A DNA stretch of 64,000 bases from G963674955 sp963674955 (GTDB lineage Bacteria; Desulfobacterota; Desulfovibrionia; Desulfovibrionales; Desulfovibrionaceae), in contig CAXXKR010000004.1 in NCBI GenBank assembly GCA_963674955.2, positions 1 through 64,000 of the forward strand. Direction: 5' to 3'. The position numbers and the translations under genes are program-made. Under the pieces are notes generated by a model. It was not told the DNA's origin and ran no database searches. It saw nothing but the letters and a program-made list of their open reading frames with translations. How positions within the stretch are numbered: the first letter of the stretch is position 1; each line of letters begins with the position of its first letter. Shown here piece after piece: positions 32,197 through 40,491 of the stretch.

Positions 32197-33822
32197 ATGT
32201 TGACAGAGATCACTGGCCCTTTTCTGGGCGGCATCGGTATTTTTTTCGTTGGCGCGTCGATGGTCGGCCAGAATTTGAAGAAAATGACCTCCCGGCGGCT
32301 GCGCATGCTTTTCGCCAAGTTCACGAGCCGTGACTGGCAATCCTCAATCCTGGGACTTCTGTCCGGCCTGGTGACCCAGAGCCCTTCGGTCAGCGCTTTC
32401 ATCATGGCCGGTCTCTCGGCCAGCGGATTGGTCAAGGTACGCAACGCCCTGCCCGTGACCTTCTGGTCCAACGCCGGCTGCTCCATCCTTGTGGTGGTGG
32501 CGGTCCTGGACATCAAGTATCTGGTATTCCTTTTGCTTTTCATGTCGGGCGTGAGCGTGGCCTTTGACAAACCCCGGAGCATGAGATTTTTGGGCAGGGC
32601 GCTGTTCGGCGTGGGCCTGCTTTTCCTGGGGCTTCAGTTCATCCGCGACGGCGCGGCGCCTTTGGCGGCCATGCCCTGGGTGCGGGAGGCGCTTGCCGCT
32701 TCCCACGGGTCCGCGATCATGGCCTTTTTTCTGGGCACGATCCTGACCATCATCACCCAGACTTCGCTTGGCGTGGTCATTATCGCCATCACCATGACCG
32801 AGGCCGGGCTTTTCAGCGTTGAGCAGGCCATCATGCTGGTCTACGGCGTGGAGCTCGGCTCCAGCTTCGTGACCTGGTTTCTCTCCTCCGGGGTCAAGGG
32901 CACGGCCAAGCAGCTGGTCATGTCCCAGGTCTGTTTCAATGCAATGGCCGTTGTCATAATGGTCTTTCTCTTTTATGTGGAGGTGTTGGGTGGCGTTCCG
33001 CTGGTCAAGGCCCTGATCGAGACGCTGAGCCCGGATCTGAAGAAACAGATCGCCTACATGGTGGTCCTGTACAACTTCGGCGTTCCGGTGCTGGCGTCCT
33101 TCATATACGACCACATACAAAATCTTTTGAACCGTTTCTGGCCGCCCACCAAAGAGGAATCACTGGCCAAGATCAAGTTCATCAAGGACCATACCCTGAA
33201 CGCTCCGGCGGCGGCCCTGATCATGGTCGAGAAGGAACTCCTGCGGCTGGTGGGTCGCCTGCCGCGGTACATGCGGGAGACCAAGGCATCCGGCGATGGT
33301 TTAGGCGGCGGAGAGGACATCGGCCCGTATCATTCGGCCTTCGAGAACATCAGCCGGGAGATCGGCTATACCCTGAGCGACATTTCCGAGAAGGAATTGA
33401 ACGAGGATTCCAGCTCGCGTCTTTTGCGGCTTTTGAACATCCAGGAACTGATCATCGCCCTGGAACAGAATCTGACCGATTTCACCAGCGCGGCCCGGGA
33501 AACCGGAGACAATCAGGTGCTCAGGCGTTTTTCAACGGCAATTCTGGAGAGCCAGGAGTTCCTGCTCATGCAGGCCGTGGACGCGCTTTCCGAGGGCGAT
33601 GCCGAGGATATGGCCATTTTGCGGACCGTGACTTCGGACAGCGGCGACATGATCAAGCAGGTGCGCAAGCAGTACCTTGAAGCCGAGGAAGGGCTGGATT
33701 TCAACGGCAAGGCCGCCCTGCACAAACTTTCCGGCCTGTTCGAGCGTACCGCGTGGCTCCTCAATCGATTGAGCGTGGCCGTGGAACCGGAAGAGATGGA
33801 AAGATCGTTGAAAACGGCCTGA
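32197..33822 (+). CDS. Na+/phosphate-cotransporter-like membrane protein with PhoU-like C-terminus
   Basis: The protein has 541 residues. The N-terminal membrane part has about nine hydrophobic segments with inverted-repeat signatures of the NptA/PNaS family: GLVTQSPSVSAFIMAGLSAS and TIITQTSLGVVIIAITMTEA. These QSPSV and QTSLG stretches deviate from the usual QSSSAT motifs, so the substrate may not be phosphate. The C-terminal half, from about residue 350, is helical (LLRLLNIQELIIALEQNLTD, LSGLFERTAWLLNRLSVAVE), with PhoU-like character. It is 45 bases downstream of the RsbW-type gene and may be transcribed with it, which would put a transporter in the partner-switch operon. Confidence 0.82.
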   Translation: MLTEITGPFLGGIGIFFVGASMVGQNLKKMTSRRLRMLFAKFTSRDWQSSILGLLSGLVTQSPSVSAFIMAGLSASGLVKVRNALPVTFWSNAGCSILVVVAVLDIKYLVFLLLFMSGVSVAFDKPRSMRFLGRALFGVGLLFLGLQFIRDGAAPLAAMPWVREALAASHGSAIMAFFLGTILTIITQTSLGVVIIAITMTEAGLFSVEQAIMLVYGVELGSSFVTWFLSSGVKGTAKQLVMSQVCFNAMAVVIMVFLFYVEVLGGVPLVKALIETLSPDLKKQIAYMVVLYNFGVPVLASFIYDHIQNLLNRFWPPTKEESLAKIKFIKDHTLNAPAAALIMVEKELLRLVGRLPRYMRETKASGDGLGGGEDIGPYHSAFENISREIGYTLSDISEKELNEDSSSRLLRLLNIQELIIALEQNLTDFTSAARETGDNQVLRRFSTAILESQEFLLMQAVDALSEGDAEDMAILRTVTSDSGDMIKQVRKQYLEAEEGLDFNGKAALHKLSGLFERTAWLLNRLSVAVEPEEMERSLKTA

Positions 33823-33837
33823 TTGCTTCGTTGCCGC

Positions 33838-33890
33838 TAAAAGCTCAAATCCTCGCGTACCGGTCAGTACGCGTCGGCCTTGAGCTTTTA
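33838..33890 (-). repeat. Large nested palindrome after the Na/Pi-like gene
   Basis: TAAAAGCTCAA at 33838-33848 pairs with TTGAGCTTTTA at 33880-33890. Inside, CGCGTAC and GTACGCG pair around CGGTCA (33854-33873). The two-stem structure looks like a repetitive extragenic palindrome or a transcription terminator; the tail after 33890 has no clear T run. Confidence 0.6.
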
Positions 33891-34032
33891 TTGCGCCTCG
33901 CACTCAAACTCTTTTGAACGATCTGTCGGGTCGGTCTCCGGCCTGATTGCCGTTAACAACTCAAATTATTTCCCGGTTTGGCAGTTGCTTGTTGTCGGCG
34001 GGGTTTGTTTTTAATTATTTTTGGAAAATATG

Positions 34033-34069
34033 AAAAAGGCTTGCGGATTATTTCTGCAAGCCTTTTTTT
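34033..34069. terminator. Bidirectional rho-independent terminator
   Basis: AAAAAGGCTTGC and GCAAGCCTTTTTTT form the stem around a short loop. Its T run on either strand serves both the Na/Pi-like gene (plus) and the nucleoside transporter gene (minus). Confidence 0.9.
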
Positions 34070-34111
34070 ATGTCTCATGCCGCCGACCTGAGCCGGGCGG
34101 CTATTGCAGTG

Positions 34112-35350
34112 TTACATCAAGATTCCGATCACCGCGCCGGTCATGAGGGTGGACAGGGTGCCGCCGACGATGGAGCGCAGGCCCAGGGCCACGATCTCGT
34201 CCCTGCGCTCCGGGGCCATTGCGGTCAGGCCGCCCACCAGTATGCCCAGGCTGCCAAGGTTGGCAAAGCCGCACATGGCGTAGGTCATGATCATGCGCGA
34301 GCGCTCGGAAAGGGCGTCGGCTGGCAGCTTGGCCATGTCCAGGTAGGCGATGAATTCGTTGAGTATGGTCTTGGTGCCCATGAGCGATCCGGCGGTGAAG
34401 GCCTCGGACCAGGGAACTCCGGCCAGCCAGACCAGCGGGGCCATGACCCAGCCGAATATCCTTTGCAGGGTCAGGGGTTCGCCTCCCACTTCCGGGAACA
34501 TGCCGAATGCTTCATTGGCCAGGGCCACCAGGGCCACGAAAACCACCAGTGTCGCCGTGACGCTGATCAGCAGCTTGACCCCCGCGCCTGTGCCCTTGAC
34601 CACGGCGTCCATTGAGGAAATCGCGGTCTGGGGCGGGACGATGTGGCCGGTGGTCACGTCCCCGGTTTCAGGGAGCATGACCTGTGAAATGAGTATGGCC
34701 GCCGGGGCCGAGATGATGCTGGCCACCAGGATGTGGCCCAGTGCGCCGGGTATGACCGGACCCAGTATGGAGGCGTAGACCACGAGCATGGTGCCCGCGA
34801 TGGTCGCAAGGCCGGAAACCATGAGTGTGAAGAGTTCGCTACGGCTCATCTGGTTGATGTATGGGCGGATGAAGAGCGGAGCCTCGATCATGCCGGCCAG
34901 GATGTTCGCGCCAACGCCCACGCCCAGCGCGCCGCCGACCCTCATTGTCCTTTGCAGGCAAAAGGAGAAGAAGCGGACGATGGCCGGGATTATGCGCCAG
35001 TAAAAAAACAGGGACGACAGGGCCGAGACGATGAGGATCAGGGGCAGGGCCTTGAAGGCGAAGATGAAGGCCGCGCCGGGGTAGGGTTCCGCAAAGGGCA
35101 GGGCGCCGCCGCCGAGGTAGCCGAAGACAAAGGCCGTACCTGCGTCCGTGGCGGCCTGGATGGCTTCTACTAATTTGTTGAGGTAGAGGATGAAGTCCTT
35201 GAGCAGGGGGACCTTGAGCAGGACAAGGGCCGTGCCGATCTGGAGAATCAGCCCGGTCACGATCACGCGCAGGCTGACCCCGCGCCGGTTCTCGCTCATG
35301 AGCCAGGCCAGGGCCACGAAGACGGCCAATCCCAATGCGCTCTGCAACAT
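34112..35350 (-). CDS. nupC: NupC-type concentrative nucleoside transporter
   Basis: The protein has 412 residues and about ten membrane segments. The CNT signature is clear: AFVFGYLGGGALPFAEP, EAPLFIRPYINQMSRSELFT, and the G-x-x-A-G-T block GLATIAGTMLVVYASILGPV. The C-terminus has KTILNEFIAYLDM and TYAMCGFANLGSLGILVGGL, also family motifs. It imports nucleosides with H+ or Na+ across the inner membrane. The gene is divergent from the TetR gene at 35525, but the TetR has its own operator nearer its own start. Nothing in the neighbourhood suggests a nucleoside catabolic operon. Confidence 0.93.
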   Translation of the reverse strand: MLQSALGLAVFVALAWLMSENRRGVSLRVIVTGLILQIGTALVLLKVPLLKDFILYLNKLVEAIQAATDAGTAFVFGYLGGGALPFAEPYPGAAFIFAFKALPLILIVSALSSLFFYWRIIPAIVRFFSFCLQRTMRVGGALGVGVGANILAGMIEAPLFIRPYINQMSRSELFTLMVSGLATIAGTMLVVYASILGPVIPGALGHILVASIISAPAAILISQVMLPETGDVTTGHIVPPQTAISSMDAVVKGTGAGVKLLISVTATLVVFVALVALANEAFGMFPEVGGEPLTLQRIFGWVMAPLVWLAGVPWSEAFTAGSLMGTKTILNEFIAYLDMAKLPADALSERSRMIMTYAMCGFANLGSLGILVGGLTAMAPERRDEIVALGLRSIVGGTLSTLMTGAVIGILM

Positions 35351-35473
35351 ATTATTCCCCCATATTTGAACTGTCCGTACCTACTGTGAATTCCGATTCC
35401 AGGCAAGGGCGGGAGGAAATGGGGGATGGGCGAAAAAAATATTTTGATTTGCCCTTGACACTTTGCCTGCTTA

Positions 35474-35491
35474 TTAGTAAGCGTTTACTAA
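35474..35491. promoter_or_regulatory. Palindrome, candidate operator of the TetR gene
   Basis: TTAGTAAGCGTTTACTAA is an 18-base palindrome of the form TTAGTAA-N4-TTACTAA. TTGACA at 35455-35460 lies 13 bases upstream, so the site covers the likely -10 region. A nearly identical site is at 36153. Confidence 0.7.
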
Positions 35492-35524
35492 ACAAGGCGC
35501 AGGCCGGATATGAAAAGGGCGAGC

Positions 35525-36133
35525 ATGAGCAAGACAATAAGAATGTCGGCCGAGGAGCGGCGGGAGCAGATACTGCAAACAGCGTTGGACGTGTTTGCGG
35601 AGAAGGGCTTCAGCGGTGCTCGGACAAAGGAGATCGCCAGTCGCGCGAGCATCAGCGAGACGCTCATCTACAAGCATTTCAATACAAAGGAAGAGCTGTA
35701 CACTGCGGCTGTCGCCCATTTGTTCAAGGGACATCCCATGCACGAAGAGATGCGCGAACCCCTTGGGCGCGGCGACGACGAGGCCCTTCTTTATTCAATC
35801 GCCCTGCATATGATCATTCATTCCAGCGAGGACCCGCGCATAGTCCGGCTCCATCTCTATCAGATGCTGGACGAGCCGCCCGGCCCCTTCAAAACGCACA
35901 ACGAAGAAGGGGACGTGGTCAATCTGCTGGCTGATTATGTCAAGCGCCGCATGGATGACGGGGATTTTATTCAGGGCGATCCAGTGTTTGTGGCCAAGCT
36001 TTTTCATTATACCGTGTTCATGGCCGTGGTGGACCGCTTTTTTCCATTGGTGGAAGGGAAGCTGGAAATGGATGACCAGACATTGGCCCGTGAATTGGTT
36101 CAGTGTTTTTTGAATGGCCAGTTGGTCAGGTAG
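35525..36133 (+). CDS. TetR-family transcriptional regulator
   Basis: The protein has 202 residues from the ATG at 35525, which has an AAGGG nine bases before; an in-frame ATG at 35510 adds five residues. The helix-turn-helix is KGFSGARTKEIASRASISET followed by LIYKHFNTKEELYTAAVAHL, a textbook TetR domain. The C-terminal bundle ends near FLNGQLVR. It probably binds the palindrome in its own promoter and the matching one before the methyltransferase gene, 54 bases downstream of its stop. A small hydrophobic ligand is likely but unknown. Confidence 0.9.
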   Translation: MSKTIRMSAEERREQILQTALDVFAEKGFSGARTKEIASRASISETLIYKHFNTKEELYTAAVAHLFKGHPMHEEMREPLGRGDDEALLYSIALHMIIHSSEDPRIVRLHLYQMLDEPPGPFKTHNEEGDVVNLLADYVKRRMDDGDFIQGDPVFVAKLFHYTVFMAVVDRFFPLVEGKLEMDDQTLARELVQCFLNGQLVR

Positions 36134-36152
36134 TTTTTTTTACTGTCATAAG

Positions 36153-36170
36153 TTTGTAACAACTTACTAA
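36153..36170. promoter_or_regulatory. Palindrome, candidate second operator of the same TetR regulator
   Basis: TTTGTAACAACTTACTAA has the same TTnGTAA-N4-TTACTAA layout as 35474-35491, with one mismatch in the left arm. It lies 16 bases upstream of the methyltransferase start codon. Confidence 0.6.
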
Positions 36171-36186
36171 CAAAAAGGAGAAAATC

Positions 36187-36738
36187 ATGGCGCATGTTTG
36201 CCCCATCTGGGTCGGAAGGTTGTTGTTGAATCCCTTGCGCAGGCTGACCGAGAACCCGATCAGGATTCTTGGCCCATACGTGTCCGAGGGCATGACAGTT
36301 CTGGAGCCGGGCTGCGCAATGGGCTATTTTACTTTGCCTTTGGCCCGCATGGTGGGCGAGAAGGGCAGGGTGGTGGCCGTGGATGTGCAGCAGGGCATGC
36401 TGCACGGACTTGAGAAAAGGGCTGCAAAAGCGGGCTTGTCGGATCGGCTGGATGCCCGCCTGTGCAATGGGAACGGACTGGGCGTGGACGATTTGATAGG
36501 GCAGGTGGATTTCGCCGCGGCCCTGCACGTGGTGCACGAGACCCCGGACCAGGAGAGGTTTATGCGCGATGTGCATGACGCTCTGAAGCCCGGAGCAAAG
36601 TTGCTGGTAATCGAACCCAAGTCCCATGTTTCGGATGCGGAATTCGAGAATATGAAGGCAGTTGCCGCCAGCGTGGGGCTGAAACAGGACGACCGGACAG
36701 TGGATGCTCCGGGCCGCAAGGTCTTGTTTGTGAAATAG
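36187..36738 (+). CDS. Class I SAM-dependent methyltransferase
   Basis: The protein has 183 residues. Motif I is VLEPGCAMGYFTLPLA (SAM-binding), with the acidic motif II RVVAVDVQQGMLHGLEKRAA. Other motifs: FAAALHVVHETPDQERFMRD and LKPGAKLLVIEPKSHVSD. The N-terminus CPIWVGRLLLNPLRRL is typical of a small group of anaerobe methyltransferases of unknown substrate. AAAAAGGAG lies upstream of the ATG. Together with the TetR gene and its shared operator it forms a two-gene unit, possibly detoxifying a small molecule sensed by the TetR. Confidence 0.85.
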   Translation: MAHVCPIWVGRLLLNPLRRLTENPIRILGPYVSEGMTVLEPGCAMGYFTLPLARMVGEKGRVVAVDVQQGMLHGLEKRAAKAGLSDRLDARLCNGNGLGVDDLIGQVDFAAALHVVHETPDQERFMRDVHDALKPGAKLLVIEPKSHVSDAEFENMKAVAASVGLKQDDRTVDAPGRKVLFVK

Positions 36739-36754
36739 GGTGCGGGATAGAATG

Positions 36755-36786
36755 AAAAAAGGGCCTACGATTTTCTTCGTAAGCCC
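36755..36786 (-). terminator. Terminator-like hairpin at the left end of the island
   Basis: GGGCCTACGA and TCGTAAGCCC form the stem (one mismatch). The T run is on the minus strand (36755-36760). It resembles the terminator downstream of the tRNA at 38576, and is probably the original tRNA terminator left behind by integration. Confidence 0.6.
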
Positions 36787-36812
36787 TTTCTAATTCCTTG
36801 GTAGCGGGGGCA
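36780..36812. repeat. 33-base direct repeat (att-like), left copy
   Basis: The 33 bases starting TAAGCCCTTTCTAATTCCTT are identical to 38601-38633. Its right part contains the last 14 bases of the tRNA gene (TGGTAGCGGGGGCA), so it is a duplication of the tRNA 3' end. Confidence 0.9.
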
Positions 36813-36943
36813 TGAAAGGAGCCCTGCGTTTGGCCGGACAGGTCAAAGAAAGATTCTCAAATAGTATAGAGACCCAGTTGAAATACGGAGCCTCAGCGGA
36901 GCGATTTTGCCGGTATAGCTCCCTGAGAGTGAGGAGTATAAGG

Positions 36944-37564
36944 TTAAGAGCTACGTCGCGCTAAGGCCATGCCCAACCCGGCCATAACCATGAGTCCTCC
37001 CGCAGTCCGCATTACAGTTTGAACCCTTTTTCCTTTTTTTAAGGTAGTCCTTGCTCTTCCAGCTGCAATCGCCCAAATGGAGGTTACCGAGAAGGTAATC
37101 AACAAGAAAGTGGGGACAATGATGGCAAACTGCAAACCAGTCGGTTTTGCCACATCAATGAATTGTGGCAGGAATGCGGCTATGAAAACCAGACTTTTTG
37201 GATTTGGGACCGTGACAACTATACCTTGAGCAAACAAATTGATTTTGGATGTTTGCGGCGCATCAAAGTCAAAGGGTTTATTCGCGCTTTGCCACTGTTT
37301 GATTCCAAGATAGACGAGATACCCCGCACCAATCCAGCAAAGCCAGCTGAATATTTCCGAGGCGACGTGAAGCAGCGAGGATAAACCAATTGAAGCAAAA
37401 AGAAGTTGAATGGCAATTCCTGTAGTGGCCCCCAAAACGGTAAGGAGAGAACTTTTCCAGCCAAAGGTAATACTATGCGCCACCGTTAAAAGAACGCTGG
37501 GGCCAGGTAATGCAATCATAATTGCGGTTGCTATGACAAATGCCACAAAAACGTTAGTGTCCAT
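36944..37564 (-). CDS. LysE/RhtB-family amino acid exporter
   Basis: The protein has 206 residues from the ATG at 37564, the family's normal length; an in-frame start at 37633 adds a non-homologous leader. Six hydrophobic helices are present. The N-terminal signature is ALPGPSVLLTVAHSITFGWK, then GAGYLVYLGIKQWQSANKPF and VTVPNPKSLVFIAAFLPQFI, matching RhtB-type exporters. It exports amino acids or analogues by proton antiport. Its base composition is lower in GC than neighbouring genes, in line with the acquired islet. The next gene is the AraC regulator on the same strand, upstream. Confidence 0.9.
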   Translation of the reverse strand: MDTNVFVAFVIATAIMIALPGPSVLLTVAHSITFGWKSSLLTVLGATTGIAIQLLFASIGLSSLLHVASEIFSWLCWIGAGYLVYLGIKQWQSANKPFDFDAPQTSKINLFAQGIVVTVPNPKSLVFIAAFLPQFIDVAKPTGLQFAIIVPTFLLITFSVTSIWAIAAGRARTTLKKGKRVQTVMRTAGGLMVMAGLGMALARRSS

Positions 37565-37719
37565 AATTACCCATGAACCTCTCAAGGCAGGACTGCCAAT
37601 TTTTGCAAATAAATATGGCATGAACGCATTCATACCCTCACAAGTGAAGGAAGGTTAGCACGAACAATGGGAGAAGATTGTGCGTAAAAGCCGATTCTAT
37701 TGTTCAGAAAGCTCGTTAG

Positions 37720-38441
37720 CTATTGTTTTCTGGAATTCTTGGGCGAATGCCCGAAATAGGTGGAAAATCGTCTGCTGAATGAAGATACATCTTTATACCC
37801 AACCATCTCCGCCACGATCACGAGGGGATAATCCGTGTAAGCCAAAAGCGCACCAGCCTTTTCCATTCTCAGCATCTGAAGGTATTGGCCCGGTGTTTTT
37901 CCTGTCTCCTTTTTGAACAGTTTTTTAAACTGGCTCAGGCTAAGGGTGGCCAGGGAAGCCAACTCGGAGAGTTCCGTAGCCGTGGACAAATTGTTTTCAA
38001 AATATTCCAGAATTTTGGCAATCCGTGGGTCAATTCTAGGGAGAAAAACAGAATTATCTAGCAATTGCTCAAACAGAGTCCCTATGCCCAATTCAAGCAC
38101 CTTATTGACCCGATGCTTGAATTGTCGTTCTATGAAACGGCAGTAAACCTGTAGCGATAATGGTATGGAAACAATGGGGTGTCCCAAATCGCATAGAGCC
38201 GGAGGCAGTTCGTTCAGATCAGCCACCAAAAAACGTGAATCCGGGTCAGGCTTGCAACAATGCTTGCAGCCAACAGGAAAGACAATGCCCTGACCGGGGC
38301 CGATACGCCCATCGCCAACATCAGTAAAATTTTAGCAGCACCTCGCAAGGTTATCACCAGTTGCGGAAAATCATGACTGTGCTCAAAACTCGCCCCGGAA
38401 AAACAGCGAATTGATAGGCGAACTGACATTCCTCCCTCCAT
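37720..38441 (-). pseudogene. AraC-family regulator broken by a one-base frameshift
   Basis: The C-terminal 169 residues form one open frame (37720-38229) with the AraC helix-turn-helix (ATLSLSQFKKLFKKETGKTP, AEMVGYKDVSSFSRRFSTYF). The N-terminal cupin part (FEHSHDFPQLVITLRGAAKI) is in another frame upstream (38441 down to about 38330). Between them the second frame continues DVGDGRIGPGQGIVFPVG, but a stop in frame lies just before. Adding one base in the A4T4 tract at 38326-38333 joins both parts into a normal protein of about 240 residues. It is either a recent pseudogene or an error in this homopolymer. It probably controlled the adjacent LysE gene. Confidence 0.72.
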
Positions 38442-38575
38442 AAATATCTATCTTGAATCTCATTAAAGCTATCCGGCAAATTGGGTCAAGGAAGGATTTC
38501 TGTGAGCCTTGAAATGTATCAGAAAAAGGAAGCTCCTGCCACGAAAGTCAAAAATACACATTATTCGTAGTCAAA

Positions 38576-38600
38576 GAAAAAGGGCCTAGTTCATATGAAC

Positions 38601-38607
<7 letters not shown>
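38576..38607 (-). terminator. Terminator of tRNA-fMet
   Basis: GGGCCTAGTTCAT and ATGAACTAAGCCC form a 13-base arm hairpin with one mismatch. The T run (minus) is at 38577-38581. Its loop differs from the left copy while its outer stem is the same. Confidence 0.8.
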
Positions 38608-38696
<89 letters not shown>

Positions 38697-38783
38697 TCAT
38701 GGAAGAGAATATCTAACCACATCGGATATGGTTGTCAACAAGATATTTACAAGCCTTGTAAAATCGCTTAAATTCCACGGTTC

Positions 38784-39503
38784 ATGCAAGCACACAAAAT
38801 ATCCATAGTGATTCCGGTATACAACGAACAGGACAACCTGAAGAAATTGTTTCAGGAAATCGACTCCGCCCTTGGCGCGCAGAAAAGGGAGTGGGAGGTC
38901 GTGTTTGTTGACGACGGCAGTTCCGACAACAGCCTTGAGGTCATCCGCGAGCTGTCCGCCCAGTCCCAGAGGGTCCGCTACCTTTCCTTCGAGGCCAACC
39001 AGGGCCAGTCCGCAGCGTTTTGCGCGGGTTTCGATTTCGCGGACTATGAAGTGGTGGTGACAATGGACGCGGACCTGCAAAACGACCCGGCGGACATCCC
39101 GGCCATGCTCGACCTCTTCGACCAGGGCCACGACATGGTCATCGGCTGGCGGGCCAAGCGCAGGGACACCTGGATAAAGCGCATCAGCTCGAAGATCGGC
39201 AACGCCGTCCGCGACAAATTGACCAACGACGGAGTGCACGACACGGGCTGCTCCCTCAAGGTCATGCGCACGGACATGCTCAGGCGTCTGCCCCGGTTCA
39301 AGAACATGCACCGTTTTTTCCCCATCCTCATGAAGATGCAGGGGGCGGACATAGCCGAGGTCAAGGTCAACCACCGCCCCAGGTTCGAGGGCGTGTCCAA
39401 GTACGGGACCATCGACCGGGCCCTGGCCGGAATCTACGACCTGTTCGGCGTGCGCTGGCTCATGAACCGGCACATCGCCTACAAGGTCAAGGAAACCGAG
39501 TAA
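38784..39503 (+). CDS. Family 2 glycosyltransferase, polyprenyl-phosphate sugar transferase type
   Basis: The protein has 239 residues. The dolichol-phosphate-mannose synthase-like signature is complete: HKISIVIPVYNEQDNLKKLF, VVFVDDGSSDNSLEVI, TMDADLQNDPADIPAMLDLF and HDTGCSLKVMRTDML. There is no C-terminal membrane domain, so a separate membrane partner is expected; the next genes encode LAB_N and TVP38-type membrane proteins. It would make a polyprenyl-phosphate sugar for LPS or protein glycosylation. Starts 88 bases after the tRNA gene. Confidence 0.9.
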   Translation: MQAHKISIVIPVYNEQDNLKKLFQEIDSALGAQKREWEVVFVDDGSSDNSLEVIRELSAQSQRVRYLSFEANQGQSAAFCAGFDFADYEVVVTMDADLQNDPADIPAMLDLFDQGHDMVIGWRAKRRDTWIKRISSKIGNAVRDKLTNDGVHDTGCSLKVMRTDMLRRLPRFKNMHRFFPILMKMQGADIAEVKVNHRPRFEGVSKYGTIDRALAGIYDLFGVRWLMNRHIAYKVKETE

Positions 39504-39514
39504 CCCCGAATCCC

Positions 39515-39778
39515 ATGCTGCACGCTCCCCGTTACTGGTGGCTGTTGGCTCCGGCCTGTCTGGGCCAGGGACTGTTTTTCGCGCACCTTGCGGTTCTTTC
39601 CATTTCGGGTAAAAAGACCGAGGCTGTTTTGTGGACGCGGCTGGCCCTGGTTTTGGGGACGGTTTGCGGACTGTTTTACGCCTGGTTCCGCAGGGACCCC
39701 GTATTGTTTGTCGGCCAGGCCCTTGTCCTGACCCTGGGGCTCTTGTCCGGGCGCGGCCAACGGGAACAGGAAAAATGA
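39515..39778 (+). CDS. LAB_N-domain (lipid-A-disaccharide-synthase N-terminal-like) membrane protein
   Basis: The protein has 87 residues with two or three hydrophobic segments. It matches the LAB_N domain: LGQGLFFAHLAVLSISGKKT, LGTVCGLFYAWFRRDPVLFV and GQALVLTLGLLSGRG, including the conserved RRDPV..GQ. Standalone LAB_N proteins often sit beside ArnC-like or GT2 genes and probably help move or modify lipid-linked sugars. It starts 11 bases after the GT2 stop; its stop overlaps the next start in ATGA, so the three genes are coupled. Confidence 0.82.
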   Translation: MLHAPRYWWLLAPACLGQGLFFAHLAVLSISGKKTEAVLWTRLALVLGTVCGLFYAWFRRDPVLFVGQALVLTLGLLSGRGQREQEK

Positions 39779-40491
39779 ATCAGATGAGCGAATCCACTTC
39801 TGAAAGGAACAACAGGTTCAAGCCCCTGCTCAAGGGGCTTTGCATGCTGCTGGTCTTCGGCCTGCTCGTGGTGGCGGCCCGCAAGGCGGGTCTGGAAGAG
39901 GCCCTCAGGGACCGGGAATGGTTCGCCACTCATATAGGAAAGGGCGGTCCGCTGGGCGTGCTGGCCTTCATGGGCCTGACCGCCCTGGCCACGGGAATCG
40001 GACTGCCGCGCCAGGTTCCGGCCCTGTTGGGCGGCTATCTGTTCGGGGCCGCGCTGGGCACTGTCTACGCCACCGTCGGCTGCGGCATCGGCTGCCTGTC
40101 GGTTGTGGGCTACGTGCGCTATTTCGGCCGCGATTTCGTGAACCGCCGCTTTGGCGGACGGGTGCGCAAGGTCGACGATTTTCTGAAAAAGCAGCCCTTC
40201 AAGATGGCCCTGGCCATCAGGTTCTTTCCGTTGGGCAACAATCTGCTGACCAACATCGCGGCCGGGGTGAGCAGCATCCCCATCTGGCCCTTTGTTTTCG
40301 GTTCTACCCTGGGCTACGTTCCCCAAAATCTCGTGTTCAGCCTGTTCGGAGCGGGAATGAACGCTGAATCCACATTGGGCGTGGTGATCAGCGTCGCGGG
40401 CAGCGTGGCCTTGTTCGTGGCCTCGGCCTGGCTGGGAATTTCCCTGTACCGCAAGCACAAGGCCGAGAAGGCCGGGATTGTCGAGGACTAA
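39775..40491 (+). CDS. TVP38/TMEM64-family membrane protein
   Basis: The protein has 238 residues from the ATG at 39775 (overlap with LAB_N stop); a start at 39784 is also possible. The VTT/DedA-like signature is seen: LATGIGLPRQVPALLGGYLF, GAALGTVYATVGCGIGCLSV and MALAIRFFPLGNNLLTNIAA followed by GYVPQNLVFSLFG, with about six hydrophobic segments. Members are thought to move lipids such as polyprenyl-phosphate across the inner membrane. Together with the GT2 and LAB_N genes it may recycle the lipid carrier. It is convergent with the PAP2 gene. Confidence 0.85.
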   Translation: MNQMSESTSERNNRFKPLLKGLCMLLVFGLLVVAARKAGLEEALRDREWFATHIGKGGPLGVLAFMGLTALATGIGLPRQVPALLGGYLFGAALGTVYATVGCGIGCLSVVGYVRYFGRDFVNRRFGGRVRKVDDFLKKQPFKMALAIRFFPLGNNLLTNIAAGVSSIPIWPFVFGSTLGYVPQNLVFSLFGAGMNAESTLGVVISVAGSVALFVASAWLGISLYRKHKAEKAGIVED

